Below, piece by piece: positions 53,701 through 61,734 of a DNA stretch of 64,000 nt (positions are counted from its first letter, which is position 1; the number at the start of each line of letters is the position of its first letter). Location of the stretch: the NCBI GenBank assembly GCA_963422595.1, contig OY730298.1, forward strand, positions 806,001-870,000. Direction: 5' to 3'. The DNA comes from G963422595 sp963422595 (GTDB taxonomy: Bacteria; Pseudomonadota; Gammaproteobacteria; UBA4575). The notes beneath the pieces are model-generated. The model did no database searches. It was not told the DNA's origin and saw only the letters and a list, made by a program, of their open reading frames with translations. A program made the translations under genes and the position numbers.

Positions 53701-55597
53701 CTTGTGCGCGATTGGTAATCCCAGGCAAGGTGAGCGTGGCTGTTTTGCGTGGCCCGACGATGCCCGGGATTACCCGCCGCACAGTATCCTGCTGCCAGTC
53801 CATAGCTGGATTGATGAAGTTACATATAATCTCTTCAGCGACTTCCTCGCCGGTCCACTGCCAGGCGAAACTACCGGCCAGAATTGATTGCGGGCCGAAC
53901 ATCGCCGTAACGGGCTTGTTCGCAGCATCCCATACCACCCCCAGCTTGCCGGCCGCCCAATCCAGACTGGCACGCCCACATTGCGCAATGGTGGTCAATA
54001 CCTGCTCGGCAGTCTGCGTCCTGGTCAGTACCAGGTTGCACGCTAATCTCTGCGTGTCGCAATATTCGCCCCAGTCAATGATCGAGGCATCATCAATAAG
54101 TTTCTCATCCAATCCAGCGCCGGCCAGCAGGCGCCCACCCTCATCGCGCCAGCCCCTGGCAAAGGCACGAAATATAAAGGCCGGATTCAAGGTCGCTTCA
54201 GGTGCACCCCAACGCCCGCCCCGGTACACCGGCAGCTGCTGCTGCACGATGGCAGACAATCGCTCCAGTCTGCCGTGTAACTGCTTGCTGGCACGTATCT
54301 TTACTGCCATCCGTGTCTGCTCATAGTAACTGGAAGACTGCGGAACGTTTTCCTTGTGGCAGACGATCGCATCCAACTTGATAAACAACTTTGCCCCGCG
54401 GTCATTGGGTATTTTGCCCACAATGCGCGTCCGCACCTCGTAACGTTTACCGGGGTCAAGTGCGATGGAATACGTCTGGCGATACAAATTGCGTTGATCA
54501 CCTTTAATAAATACACGTTTTTGCACCCATGGCCCGGATGTACGCTCAACATCCTTGCAGATCGTCACCGGCGGCACCCATTCCTGATTGAAGATGCCCT
54601 GCAAGGTCTTCCAGTGCCCCGGCGTGGTGGTGCACACGCGCTCGCTGGTGACCGTGGCATCGCTTGCCGTATCGCGATACCACACATCAATGTTATGCCC
54701 TCTGGGATCGGCACGTCCCTTCTTGCCGCTGCCACGCTGGTCGTACAGCACGGCAGATATCAACAACTTCACGGTGCGCGTGCCGGTGGGCAGTTCACGA
54801 GTAACCCATACCGGTTGCGTGGACGGCTCATTACTGCCCAATTCCGCCCCGTCAATAGTCTCTGTGTTCTGCCGCACAATGGTGCTGACCTTGCCTTCGC
54901 GCAGGATCTCTTTTTGCACGCCGATATAATCATCTAATGGCGTATCGCCGACACGGATATCACTGATGTCCAGATTGCCCAACCCAAAAGATACCATCTG
55001 CTGCAAGTCACTCTCTTGACCGTCCATGTCCAAATATGGGCTGGCGAGCAGGTCTGGATAGACGCGGTGCTTGCCCAGCACTAACATCATCGGCTCGTGC
55101 AGCCGCGGGCGGTTAGCTCCACCTGCCAGGCTGTATACCTGCCTGGGCGCGGCAGTATCCGGCCCCTCGGGTCGTGGTGGTGGAAATAAAGCATTAATCA
55201 CCAACCCCCCGGCCAGCGCAACACCGGTCGCCGCAAGCGTCGACAAAAACGTGGTTTTCGCCCCCCAGGCCGCACCTATTGCAAGATTACCCAGTCCAGG
55301 GGCCGCGAACGTCAAGGCCAGCATAGCCACTACCGCCATAGGATTACTGTCGCCACCGCCCTGCGCCACCACGCGCAGTGTAACCACACTGCCGGGGACC
55401 AGCCTGGTGCTCGCCCAGTCTGCACGCGGCACTATCACGCCATTCAGCGTGATAAGCAGCGCATCCTCGGCGACGCGCTGGGTTGGATATTTCTTCCATA
55501 GCGCATCCAGTGCCTGCTGTAACGTGGTGGTGCTGGCAGGCAACGCAGTGGTCACCCGCCCCGCAGCCGTCAACGGATGTGGCCACACGTCCAGCAT
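50780..55597 (-). CDS. Phage tail tip / host-specificity protein J-like
   Basis: About 1,605 residues from the ATG at 55597, which has a strong GGGAGGGGGG site; the frame is open to 55690 by a TTG. The N-terminus MLDVWPHPL with a ubiquitin-like LITLNGVIVPRADW segment and a hydrophobic Gly/Ala part (ALTFAAPGLGNLAIGAAWG) are followed by the J-like core (VSFGLGNLDISDIRVGDTPLDDY and ALDWAAGKLGVVWD) and a fibronectin-like region. Then come three tandem modules of about 110 residues (YIFK... NTWGYDQPGGRGW... DNWSAPVIVG) joined by collagen-like Gly-X-Y runs. Two more diverged modules flank them. J proteins sit at the tail end and bind the host receptor; the repeats are probably the variable receptor-binding part. 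Confidence 0.9.
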   Translation of the reverse strand: MLDVWPHPLTAAGRVTTALPASTTTLQQALDALWKKYPTQRVAEDALLITLNGVIVPRADWASTRLVPGSVVTLRVVAQGGGDSNPMAVVAMLALTFAAPGLGNLAIGAAWGAKTTFLSTLAATGVALAGGLVINALFPPPRPEGPDTAAPRQVYSLAGGANRPRLHEPMMLVLGKHRVYPDLLASPYLDMDGQESDLQQMVSFGLGNLDISDIRVGDTPLDDYIGVQKEILREGKVSTIVRQNTETIDGAELGSNEPSTQPVWVTRELPTGTRTVKLLISAVLYDQRGSGKKGRADPRGHNIDVWYRDTASDATVTSERVCTTTPGHWKTLQGIFNQEWVPPVTICKDVERTSGPWVQKRVFIKGDQRNLYRQTYSIALDPGKRYEVRTRIVGKIPNDRGAKLFIKLDAIVCHKENVPQSSSYYEQTRMAVKIRASKQLHGRLERLSAIVQQQLPVYRGGRWGAPEATLNPAFIFRAFARGWRDEGGRLLAGAGLDEKLIDDASIIDWGEYCDTQRLACNLVLTRTQTAEQVLTTIAQCGRASLDWAAGKLGVVWDAANKPVTAMFGPQSILAGSFAWQWTGEEVAEEIICNFINPAMDWQQDTVRRVIPGIVGPRKTATLTLPGITNRAQAQQACNLLAAKQKYHRRRLSWEVGAEGLAVRRGDVVYVSHSLIDGGITGRLEMARWGHACVVLDRDIEVGEGDATLVLRLPDGSVQQYTATELAEPPRAEGVEYIYTRWTKSTITRQLNLPQNNWVYGKYPKPQKSVPLKWNAFKPQTKQNYRYVFRSHRTAVSQDWSTPILIGCHAAAGAARALLLDKSFPPAPDGADELVPADCHFRWYGTAGAPRKVKVVAIEPLSATRVRISAIDEIPEYYDSSNITANEPLPTLYYRVPQVVNGAVSNAPVQIGRGSMQQITLALTVTGDWRGGVVYVGRDVVATMVDGASRTQWLAEYTTDSVTITVVPGSEAAPLGAAWSTEYTMINVVAPDPVADFAVTVLTDGTRKFSWTPSDFPGVVGYQIRYHVTNNNWDNMLPLHGGMLTATNWESFEPDVGNYVFAIVAVTSDGVLSEATYIMQQLSAPRRLNVDGIAGADGRDGADGADGDDGVGLEYIFKITSTTSIPSNLRPLNTWGYDQPGGRGWKDAAPNLSAGLPYLWRAQRKVVGQPTAGTAVADNWSAPVIVGRYGADGTKGDRGLQGERGLQGIAGADGRDGADGDDGVGLEYIFKRTSSASIPTNLLPLNTWGYDQPGGRGWKDAAPNLSAGLPYLWRAERKVVGSPAQGAAVTDNWSAPVIVGRFGPKGDQGVIGPRGERGLQGIAGADGSDGDDGTGVEYIFKRTSATSIPTNLLPLNTWGYDQPGGRGWSDAAPNLSAGLPYLWRAQRKVVGQPTAGAAVIDNWSAPVIVGHYGEKGDKGDTGQYETSIVTQFIYNHTDSNAPPPRVTGGEKNDTHLPNGWTYNSYNAARKATFIWYCQRRGKPGAWSAWSVPALFVTGDVITLKTAYTSWHPIENWRDSLKEIPKRAQSVLWSRNAEQGAIWVVGVEQVVARGTGTERRCTTRDGYWVRNIKRPDVWMPPVTTCKDVKVTYTSKKVRYRYLFAVHE
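51329..52332 (-). repeat. Three tandem modules with collagen-like spacers in the tail-tip gene
   Basis: Repeat units of about 330-345 bases at roughly 51374-51650, 51703-52010 and 52041-52332, very alike at the base level. Gly-X-Y runs such as GADGRDGADGDDG and GPKGDQGVIGPRGERG separate them at about 51329-51373, 51594-51702, 51926-52040 and 52265-52332. The near-identity indicates recent duplication and allows change in copy number by recombination. Confidence 0.88.
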
Positions 55598-55650
55598 CAA
55601 TCCCCCCTCCCCCTCTGGGGTAGAGCGCAACGACGGTTGTATCTTATTAG

Positions 55651-56124
55651 TTATCTTGCCAGCCACTTGTATACCCCCGTACAGTGCCAACCACAGGCGC
55701 GCAGGTTACGTAACGGGTGCAGATGTACCCCCACACCAGCCACATAATGCAGCACGTATTCATCATTGTTGACGCAGGCAAACAACCCAATGTGATGACC
55801 AACACCGGTGCGGCGGCCCGCGGTGCACATAATCACGCAATCCCCATCCTGCGGATGCTCGCCAGCTGCACGTACTCGCACAAAATCCCCCTTGATGTCT
55901 GTCACCTGTTGGTCCCGTGCGCGCACCGTGGCAGCAGCTTTAATCGCATCGGGTGCCATCGGCGGTGCCTTACCATCAGCCGCGGCGGGCAGGGACAACG
56001 CCAGGTCAAATTCTTTCCACATCACCTTACGCACAAACAGCACGCAGTCCATCTGTCCCAACCACTGGCTGCCAACCCAGCGACCCAGCCAATGCTCGTA
56101 CCAAAGTCGATTTTTAGCCTGCAT
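55651..56124 (-). CDS. NlpC/P60-like tail assembly protein (gpK-like)
   Basis: A 157-residue protein in the position of lambda K. QMDCVLFVRKVMWKEF holds the probable catalytic Cys (about residue 26) and GVGHHIGLFACVNN the His. The family cleaves peptidoglycan peptides during injection or assembly. Its start overlaps the stop of the previous gene (TGATG). The next gene, J-like, begins about 50 bases further on. Confidence 0.78.
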   Translation of the reverse strand: MQAKNRLWYEHWLGRWVGSQWLGQMDCVLFVRKVMWKEFDLALSLPAAADGKAPPMAPDAIKAAATVRARDQQVTDIKGDFVRVRAAGEHPQDGDCVIMCTAGRRTGVGHHIGLFACVNNDEYVLHYVAGVGVHLHPLRNLRACGWHCTGVYKWLAR

Positions 56125-56594
56125 CAGAACAGCCCCGGCGCACTGCGCACGTCATAACGTAACGTAACCGCCGGCCCGGATAATAACGACCCATAGCCAA
56201 GCTCCGCCTCTACCCGCTCGCTGCTGCCAGATACCGCCGCCAAACCGATGCCAAGCTCCCACTCAACGTGTGCCTGCTCGCTGCTGTCGATGCGTACCCG
56301 CATCAGGCGTGCCGTGGCACCCACGCCGCCGTTAGAAACCTCAATCCACTGGTTCAACTCGCGCCCGACGTTGTCCAGCACTAACCGCGCGCGCGGTCGC
56401 CGTCCGTCCGCAGCGTCCGGCATGGTCACGTCAAAACGCAGCGCGATGTATTCGTTACCCTCTATCTTTCTATTCTGCGTATCGTTCACTACCCTTGCGG
56501 CCTGCGGCATATCCACATGCGTAATCTCCACCGCCTCTACAATCACCGATTGTGGCGTCAGAGCGCGGTCAGCAATCTGCCCCTGTTTACTCAT
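56124..56594 (-). CDS. Minor tail protein, DUF1833-like (gpL position)
   Basis: About 156 residues from the ATG at 56594 with GGAGGTGG upstream. The pattern ITHVDMPQAARVVNDT, YIALRFDVTMPDAADG and RLVLDNVGRELNQWI fits DUF1833 phage tail proteins, which take the place of lambda gpL between the tape measure and NlpC genes. The start overlaps the stop of the preceding gene (ATGA). Confidence 0.72.
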   Translation of the reverse strand: MSKQGQIADRALTPQSVIVEAVEITHVDMPQAARVVNDTQNRKIEGNEYIALRFDVTMPDAADGRRPRARLVLDNVGRELNQWIEVSNGGVGATARLMRVRIDSSEQAHVEWELGIGLAAVSGSSERVEAELGYGSLLSGPAVTLRYDVRSAPGLF

Positions 56595-56959
56595 AAAACC
56601 ACCTCCAGCGTGCAGGCAATCTCCCACAGCTGTGTTTGCCCGGTACCTACTTTCAGGGTGGCGGTAATGCCTGCCACCCCGCCACGTACCCGTACGCGAG
56701 CCTGATTGCCACGCACAGGATCAGGGAATAAAAATACCTGATGGGCTTGTGTATTCGCCCACGTCTGGAAATTGCGGTATTTAGCTGTGCCGTCAATCAA
56801 GGCACGTATCTGTATGGTTTGCGGTGCTTGCGTAAAACGCCTTACCTGACGCACCGCACCATCTACCAGCGTGGTGCGTTCCACGTCCGCGTCATGACCG
56901 ATGGCAAACCCGTCTGCCACCACCGGCGCGTAATCTGGCCACACTGCGGTTGTCATCAT
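56591..56959 (-). CDS. Minor tail protein (gpM position)
   Basis: A 122-residue protein following tape-measure copy 1 with an ATGA overlap. The pattern WPDYAPVVADGFAIGHDADV, RRFTQAPQTIQIRALIDG and FQTWANTQAHQVFLFPDP resembles tail proteins found at the lambda gpM place. The first codons (MMxTAV) are also found after tape-measure copy 2, where the rest is lost, showing that the duplicated unit reached into this gene. Confidence 0.65.
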   Translation of the reverse strand: MMTTAVWPDYAPVVADGFAIGHDADVERTTLVDGAVRQVRRFTQAPQTIQIRALIDGTAKYRNFQTWANTQAHQVFLFPDPVRGNQARVRVRGGVAGITATLKVGTGQTQLWEIACTLEVVL

Positions 56960-58395
56960 GACACCGCCGGATTGAGTGCAAAGTTATGTTGCATGGTCTG
57001 CGCAATCGGGCCATTGCGATCTATATCATCGAGAATTACCGACACAATGGCGCGCTGCCCATCAAACTGTACGGTGCGCCCGACCTCGCGCTGTGGCGTG
57101 CCGCGGTTCTCAAAGTGAATCTCTACCTGTGGCAGCTGCTGTGAGGCTTGCACCAGATTACGCGGGATCACCATCTCGCCGCGTTGCAAGATGGCCGGCA
57201 CCTCGTTACTCGCCAAGCCGCCGTAAACCGGGCGCCTGGCATAGTCAAACGCTACGTCTCTTACCATCCTGTGGGCCACCGAGGTTTCGGCCCCGACCAC
57301 CCCGCCGCGATGTTTGATAAGGTAGGGCGCACCGCTATTCGGAGCACCAAGGTTCGGATGTACGGGCTTATTTCCCCACATCGTGCCGGCAGAGTTGAAG
57401 TTATACCCACCGGCGTTGAAAAGCCCACTCAGGAAGCTGACGGCATACTGACCCAGTGGCCCGATAATGTTCTGGCGCACCTGAATACGGATCAAGTCCG
57501 CAATGACCGATTGCGCAAACGAGTTGAACTCCAGTTTGCCGGTGGTGGCAAACCGGACGATGGCGTTCTCGGCCTGCTGCATGCCTTCCTGTATTGCATC
57601 GCGCACTACCTGCGCGGCCGTCTTGCCGGCCTTTTCGTATTCAAGGAGGCCTGTTTGTGCGGCCTCTATCAGCCCTGTTTGTGCCACCAGTTGCTGTGTG
57701 GCCATGGCCGCACTTGCGTGTCCTCCGGGTTGGACCAAGGACATCCATGCTTGCGCGACCTCAGGCACACCTTTGGCAGGTGCTTCGTGAATTAGCTGTA
57801 CCGGGCCGGCATCGGTCAAGGGATTGTCGCCCGACCAGATGCCAGGGTTCTTTGATTGATCGCATGCGCGGTTTTCGGCCTCATGTTTTTGTAAACAGGC
57901 TTGGGATATGTGCTGCGCGATCGTATTGGGATCACGCTTAAGCCCTGGGTTTTCCTGGTTGGTGGTTTCAGCAGCACACAGGCGGCAGTAATCAAGCTTT
58001 TTATTGTTGAAAACGCTTGTACTGTCACGCAATGATGAAATTAACTTATCAAGATAATCCAGTCCCTCACCAAACTCATCCTGGCGGTAATCTCGTTGTT
58101 TTTGGGATAATTCAGGATTATTAAGCGCCTTAAAGATCCTTGATCGCTCCTCCTCAAGCCGTTGTAAAAGGGCATTTGTATTTATGTGGTGGTATAAGCC
58201 CTCAATAACGATGCTCTGTGTAAGTGGAGCGGTGGAATGGCGGATGATTTCCTCTAATCTTTGATTATGTGCGATTTGTTCTGACACCATGATCTCATCA
58301 CGCCACACCCATTTATGTACTATATTCAACAGACCTATAGCCTCGCCAACGTAACCAGCACGCTTTAGAGATTTTTTTAAATCAGATAAAGACAC
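56956..58395 (-). CDS. Tape-measure-like protein, copy 1 (coupled to tail operon)
   Basis: A 479-residue protein. The C-terminal about 250 residues, from KTAAQVVRDAIQEGMQQAEN through FNSFAQSVIADLIRIQVRQN and the Gly-rich end, are the lambda-type tape-measure C-terminal domain. The N-terminal 200 residues are unique: MSLSDLKKSLKRAG start, helical, with YCRLCAAE and CLQKHE... ACD cysteine pairs. It lacks the long body expected of a tape measure (usually over 600 residues). Its stop overlaps the next tail gene, so this copy is likely the expressed one. Relative to copy 2 it has a 17-residue insertion (WMSLVQPGGHASAAMAT). Confidence 0.8.
   Translation of the reverse strand: MSLSDLKKSLKRAGYVGEAIGLLNIVHKWVWRDEIMVSEQIAHNQRLEEIIRHSTAPLTQSIVIEGLYHHINTNALLQRLEEERSRIFKALNNPELSQKQRDYRQDEFGEGLDYLDKLISSLRDSTSVFNNKKLDYCRLCAAETTNQENPGLKRDPNTIAQHISQACLQKHEAENRACDQSKNPGIWSGDNPLTDAGPVQLIHEAPAKGVPEVAQAWMSLVQPGGHASAAMATQQLVAQTGLIEAAQTGLLEYEKAGKTAAQVVRDAIQEGMQQAENAIVRFATTGKLEFNSFAQSVIADLIRIQVRQNIIGPLGQYAVSFLSGLFNAGGYNFNSAGTMWGNKPVHPNLGAPNSGAPYLIKHRGGVVGAETSVAHRMVRDVAFDYARRPVYGGLASNEVPAILQRGEMVIPRNLVQASQQLPQVEIHFENRGTPQREVGRTVQFDGQRAIVSVILDDIDRNGPIAQTMQHNFALNPAVS
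57004..57840 (-). repeat. Duplicated tape-measure C-terminal segment (copy 1)
   Basis: Almost identical to 58764-59550, the same domain in copy 2, over about 800 bases apart from a 51-base insertion near 57700. The identity at base level indicates recent duplication or ongoing gene conversion. Confidence 0.9.
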
Positions 58396-58461
58396 GTATT
58401 TACTCCTTTCAATTTGATCTGCTACCGTGCCGATGACTCATCGTAGCCCTACGGACATTCC

Positions 58462-58490
58462 TTGCTGCTTTGTGATAGGCGTGGTAGGCT
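58462..58490 (+). promoter_or_regulatory. Promoter of small gene D1
   Basis: TTGCTG, 17 bases, TAGGCT, then six T and ATG. The distance from the -10 box to the ATG predicts a leaderless transcript. Confidence 0.5.
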
Positions 58491-58496
58491 TTTTTT

Positions 58497-58676
58497 ATGG
58501 ACATGCTTCCAACATGGGTGGTGGTACTTTTTTTAGTCGTACTAGCTACCAGTATTGCAACAATGGCCTCTGAGCTAGGCGCGACTGCATTAATAATCCC
58601 CATTATTGTTATGGTTATATTCATCGTGGCGATGTTTTGGACCGAATGCAGAGAGCGCTTCCCTAAGCGGAAATAG
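58497..58676 (+). CDS. Small membrane protein D1 of the array
   Basis: 59 codons: MDMLPTWVVVLFLVVLATS begins a first membrane helix, a second follows (ALIIPIIVMVIFIVAMFW), and the protein ends in the basic tail ECRERFPKRK. A near-identical paralogue lies at 63295-63474. It has no ribosome site; the promoter -10 box is six bases before the ATG. It is read away from tape-measure copy 1, whose 5' end lies 100 bases to the left. Function unknown. Confidence 0.75.
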   Translation: MDMLPTWVVVLFLVVLATSIATMASELGATALIIPIIVMVIFIVAMFWTECRERFPKRK

Positions 58677-58716
58677 CCCGTCCATTCCACGCCCTGTGCT
58701 ATCACTGCGGTTGCCA

Positions 58717-60093
58717 TCATGACACCGCCGGATTGAGCGCAAAGTTACGTTGCATGGTCTGCGCAATCGGGCCATTGCGATCCATGTCATCGAGAATTAC
58801 CGACACAATGGCGCGCTGCCCGTCAAACTGTACGGTGCGCCCGACCTCGCGCTGTGGCGTGCCGCGGTTCTCAAAGTGAATCTCTACCTGTGGCGGCTGC
58901 TGTGAGGCTTGCACCAGATTACGTGGGATCACCATCTCGCCGCGTTGCAAGATGGCCGGCACCTCGTTACTCGCCAAGCCGCCGTAAACCGGGCGCCTGG
59001 CATAGTCAAACGCTACGTCTCTTACCATCCTGTGGGCCACCGAGGTTTCGGCCCCGACCACCCCGCCGCGATGTTTGATAAGGTAGGGCGCACCGCTATT
59101 CGGAGCACCAAGGTTCGGATGTACGGGCTTATTTCCCCACATCGTGCCGGCAGAGTTGAAGTTATACCCACCGGCGTTGAAAAGCCCACTCAGGAAGCTG
59201 ACGGCATACTGACCCAGTGGCCCGATAATGTTCTGGCGCACCTGAATACGGATCAAGTCCGCAATGACCGATTGCGCAAACGAGTTGAACTCCAGTTTGC
59301 CGGTGGTGGCAAACCGGACGATGGCGTTCTCGGCCTGCTGCATGCCTTCCTGTATTGCATCGCGCACTACCTGCGCGGCCGTCTTGCCGGCCTTTTCGTA
59401 TTCAAGGAGGCCTGTTTGTGCGGCCTCTATCAGCCCTGTTTGTGCCACCAGTTGCTGTGCGACCTCAGGCACACCTTTGGCAGGTGCTTTGTGAATTAGC
59501 TGTACCGGGCCGGCATCGGTCAGTGGATTGTCGCCCGACCAGATGCCAGGGTTCTTTGATTGATCGCGTAGTTTTTTCTCCAGCTCATAGGTGCGCAGAT
59601 ATTCCGCCATGATGTTCCGTCCAATGAGTTGCACGTCTGCCAGTATCGCGTCTATCTTTTTTTGCTCGGCTTGAATGACCTTCGTGGTTTCATCTAGTAG
59701 TTCTTGTTCCTTTTCTTGCTCGGCCCGCTTGACTTCGCTGTCTTGGTCGGAAACTGGTGAGTGCAGAATCTCCCTAAGTTGTCCAATTTCCGCATCCAGT
59801 TTTTTAATCTCTTGCGAGTAGCGCATGAGCTTTTTCCGTGCAGTGCTATGTGCCGCTGGGGATGCGCTGAGATCCTTCAGGATAGCTTCTTGCTCACGCA
59901 GGCTGGCAATCATCCGTTCATGCTCGGCCATCAGCTGCGCCAACTTTGCCTCGCAGTCATTGGGGAAAAAGAATTTTTTAATGAGCTCCGTAGCAAGTAC
60001 CGCAGCTACTTCTGGAGCCAAAATTTTAATCCATTTCAACAGCTGTTCCCTTATTGCTACCAAGAGAGAAGCTGTCAGAGGGTTTGCTATCAT
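58717..60093 (-). CDS. Tape-measure-like protein, copy 2
   Basis: A 458-residue protein sharing the C-terminal 280 residues of copy 1. The N-terminal part differs: MIANPLTASLLVAIREQLLK with a hydrophobic stretch, then FFFPNDCEAKLAQLMAEHE and a long coiled coil (MIASLREQEAILKDLSA... AEQEKEQELLDET). GAGG five bases before the ATG supports translation. After its stop the first codons of a gpM-like gene occur and then break off, so it is not coupled to the tail operon. It may be a silent or alternative copy. Confidence 0.75.
   Translation of the reverse strand: MIANPLTASLLVAIREQLLKWIKILAPEVAAVLATELIKKFFFPNDCEAKLAQLMAEHERMIASLREQEAILKDLSASPAAHSTARKKLMRYSQEIKKLDAEIGQLREILHSPVSDQDSEVKRAEQEKEQELLDETTKVIQAEQKKIDAILADVQLIGRNIMAEYLRTYELEKKLRDQSKNPGIWSGDNPLTDAGPVQLIHKAPAKGVPEVAQQLVAQTGLIEAAQTGLLEYEKAGKTAAQVVRDAIQEGMQQAENAIVRFATTGKLEFNSFAQSVIADLIRIQVRQNIIGPLGQYAVSFLSGLFNAGGYNFNSAGTMWGNKPVHPNLGAPNSGAPYLIKHRGGVVGAETSVAHRMVRDVAFDYARRPVYGGLASNEVPAILQRGEMVIPRNLVQASQQPPQVEIHFENRGTPQREVGRTVQFDGQRAIVSVILDDMDRNGPIAQTMQRNFALNPAVS
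58764..59550 (-). repeat. Duplicated tape-measure C-terminal segment (copy 2)
   Basis: Partner of 57004-57840; see there. The two differ by a few bases and the 51-base insertion. Confidence 0.9.
59376..59930 (-). repeat. Duplicated tape-measure coiled-coil segment (copy 2)
   Basis: About 555 bases nearly identical to 60904-61473 in copy 3, covering the coiled coil and the start of the C-terminal domain. N-terminal sequences to the right of it differ between the copies. Confidence 0.9.
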
Positions 60094-60131
60094 AATTTCC
60101 TCATCAGGGAGTGGGTTCGGGTGCTGTGCGG

Positions 60132-60161
60132 TTGATTCTGTATCCGTGCATCTGCTAACAT
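60132..60161 (+). promoter_or_regulatory. Promoter of small gene A1
   Basis: TTGATT, 18 bases, TAACAT, 7 bases, ATG. The 50 bases before it (from CATCAGGGAG) are identical to those before gene A3. Confidence 0.75.
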
Positions 60162-60168
60162 CACCCGT

Positions 60169-60390
60169 ATGAATATCTTGTTTGTGCTTGTGGCACTTAT
60201 CAGTGTGGTAGTCCTATTCCTGATTATGGTGACAGGGATCACCGTGCCTGGGCTTGTAGCGTTTATCCTTGTGGCGGCATTATTCGCGCTAATAGTGTAT
60301 GACATAGCCTTAGAGACCTTCCGACTGGCCATTGCCATTAAGATAAAAAAGAAGAAAGAAGAGCTGAGCCAACATTCTGATTCAATTTGA
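60169..60390 (+). CDS. Small membrane protein A1 of the array
   Basis: 73 codons, the longest of the array: two membrane helices (ILFVLVALISVVVLFLIMV and LVAFILVAALFALIVYD), then ETFRLAIAIKIKKKKEEL. The YDxxxxTxRLxIxxKI+KKKKE end is shared with genes A2 and A3. The start codon lies 7 bases after the -10 box with no ribosome site. It is read away from tape-measure copy 2. Its stop codon overlaps the -35 box of the next small gene. Confidence 0.75.
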   Translation: MNILFVLVALISVVVLFLIMVTGITVPGLVAFILVAALFALIVYDIALETFRLAIAIKIKKKKEELSQHSDSI

Positions 60391-60416
60391 TCGTATAGCT
60401 GATTACTTGTTATAAT
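60387..60416 (+). promoter_or_regulatory. Promoter of small gene B1
   Basis: TTGATC, 18 bases, TATAAT (perfect -10), 7 bases, ATG. The -35 box overlaps the stop codon of gene A1. Confidence 0.85.
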
Positions 60417-60423
60417 TGTTACT

Positions 60424-60549
60424 ATGCCGGCCGAGTTTCTATTCATTGTACTTTTACTTATAGTTTTAGGGCTTGGATATGTGTCTTGGCGCAATACCAA
60501 AAAGGCCATCGAAAAATACAGCGAGTGGGAGCGAATAAAGTACAAGTAA
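60424..60549 (+). CDS. Small membrane protein B1 of the array
   Basis: 41 codons: one helix (FLFIVLLLIVLGLGYVSW) followed by a charged amphipathic tail with KYSEWERIKYK. The KYSEWERIK ending is identical in gene B3 (62685-62795) and related in B2 (EYREWKQMRED). It has a perfect TATAAT seven bases before the ATG and no ribosome site. Confidence 0.75.
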   Translation: MPAEFLFIVLLLIVLGLGYVSWRNTKKAIEKYSEWERIKYK

Positions 60550-60625
60550 GCTAACACTTTGCGGCCGTGTAGCGGTGATGTATATCTCGCCATATCAAGC
60601 GGCCACATGTTGCGGTAGCAGGCGA

Positions 60626-60654
60626 TTGACACTGAAAAAACTATTTACTGTACA
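60626..60654 (+). promoter_or_regulatory. Promoter of small gene C1
   Basis: TTGACA (perfect -35), 17 bases, TGTACA, 7 bases, ATG. Confidence 0.75.
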
Positions 60655-60661
60655 GGCTGGT

Positions 60662-60859
60662 ATGAGCAAAAAGACCCTGCTGGTTGCGCTCTTTTGGATA
60701 TGTGTTGTTTTCCTGAACTCTATAATCATCCATACGGTTATAAGTGGAGGGATGAGGTGGTATAATTGGATAATTACGCCTTTGATCGGGTATCCGCTTA
60801 TCGTAGCAATCATCAGAGAGAGCGTAGAAAAAGAGGCAAAAGAGGAAGAACAAAAGTAA
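60662..60859 (+). CDS. Small membrane protein C1 of the array
   Basis: 65 codons: MSKKTLLVALFWICVVFLNS begins the first helix, a second helix is WIITPLIGYPLIVAII, and the tail ESVEKEAKEEEQK is strongly charged. It resembles gene C3 (MSKRILFNLVLF... and a charged end EDDKK). It lies antisense to the open tail of tape-measure copy 3. Confidence 0.72.
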   Translation: MSKKTLLVALFWICVVFLNSIIIHTVISGGMRWYNWIITPLIGYPLIVAIIRESVEKEAKEEEQK

Positions 60860-60903
60860 AATCGCCGACTGGGCCCTGGGTATTGTGAATCCAGCGACAT
60901 CGT

Positions 60904-61473
60904 CTGCACTACCTGCGCGGCCGTCTTGCCGGCCTTTTCGTATTCAAGTAAGCCTTTTTGTGCGGTCTCTATCAGCCGTGTTTGTGCCACCGGTTGCTGC
61001 GCGACCTCAGGCACACCTTTGGCAGGTGCTTTGTGAATTAGCTGTACCGGGCCGGCATCGGTCAAGGGATTGTCGCCCGACCAGATGCCAGGGTTCTTTG
61101 ATTGATCGCGTAGTTTTTTCTCCAGCTCATAGGTGCGCAGATATTCCGCCATGATGTTCTGTCCAATGCGTTGCACGTCTGCCAGCATCGCGTCTATCTT
61201 TTTTTGCTCGGCTTGAATGACCTGCGTGGTTTCATCCAGTAGTTCTTGTTCCTTTTCTTGCTCGGCCCGCTTGACTTCGCTGTCTTGGTCGGAAACTGGT
61301 GAGTGCAGAATCTCCCTAAGTTGTCCAATTTCCGCATCCAGTTTTTTAATCTCTTGCGAGTAGCGCATGAGCTTTTTCCGTGCAGTGCTATGTGCCGCTG
61401 GGGATGCGCTGAGATCCTTCAGGATAGCTTCTTGCTCACGCAGGCTGGCAATCATCCGTTCATGCTCGGCCTC
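60904..61473 (-). repeat. Duplicated tape-measure coiled-coil segment (copy 3)
   Basis: Partner of 59376-59930; see there. Confidence 0.9.
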
Positions 61474-61697
61474 CAGCCGATCTAATTTTTTGTGAGGCTC
61501 TTCTTCGGGAAAAAAGTGTTTTTTAAACCACTCTACCAGCCAATCTTTCAACCACTCCATCTGCTCTTCATCAAGTCTTCTGATAATACGTAATATCGAC
61601 TTTACAAGGCTGCTCCATTTTTTGTCGGCCGGTGGATATTTTTCTGGTTTCTTGTCTTTTCCCGTCATAATTGCGTTCTCATATAATGGTTGTTCAA

Positions 61698-61727
61698 TTG
61701 ACCCTGTATCAGATAAGCTGCTATACT
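61698..61727 (+). promoter_or_regulatory. Promoter of small gene C2
   Basis: TTGACC, 18 bases, TATACT, 7 bases, ATG. Confidence 0.82.
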
Positions 61728-61734
61728 TGTCTTT

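Larger units (their letters stand above)
58362..58676. repeat. Duplicated block: tape-measure 5' end plus small gene D1
   Basis: Matches 63160-63474 nearly base for base: 5' codons of tape-measure copies 1 and 4, their ribosome site, and the divergent small membrane-protein gene. Beyond the block the two loci differ. Confidence 0.9.
60595..61668 (-). pseudogene. Tape-measure-like copy 3, truncated
   Basis: A 357-codon frame. Its N-terminus is again unique (MTGKDKKPEKYPPADKKW, then LKDWLVEWFKKHFFPEEEPH), and the coiled coil is the same as in copy 2. Homology ends after KTAAQVV near 60905, so the conserved C-terminal tape-measure domain is missing. The remaining about 100 codons run antisense through small gene C1 and are not homologous to anything. 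It looks like a partial or donor copy. Confidence 0.7.

Noticed and set aside
53444..54937. Long plus-strand frames opposite the tail-tip gene
   Set aside because: Shadows of the J-like coding sequence: high GC leaves antisense frames open.
58409..58720. 103-codon minus-strand frame after tape-measure copy 2
   Set aside because: Only its first few codons copy the gpM-like gene; the rest is antisense of small gene D1. A sister frame at 63198-63488 has the same explanation.
57148..59499. Two similar plus-strand frames of about 200 codons
   Set aside because: They are the antisense of the duplicated tape-measure C-terminus, so their similarity only reflects that duplication.
60090..60632. Open frame of 180 codons on the minus strand
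   Set aside because: Antisense of small genes A1 and B1; low-complexity and without homology that I recognise.
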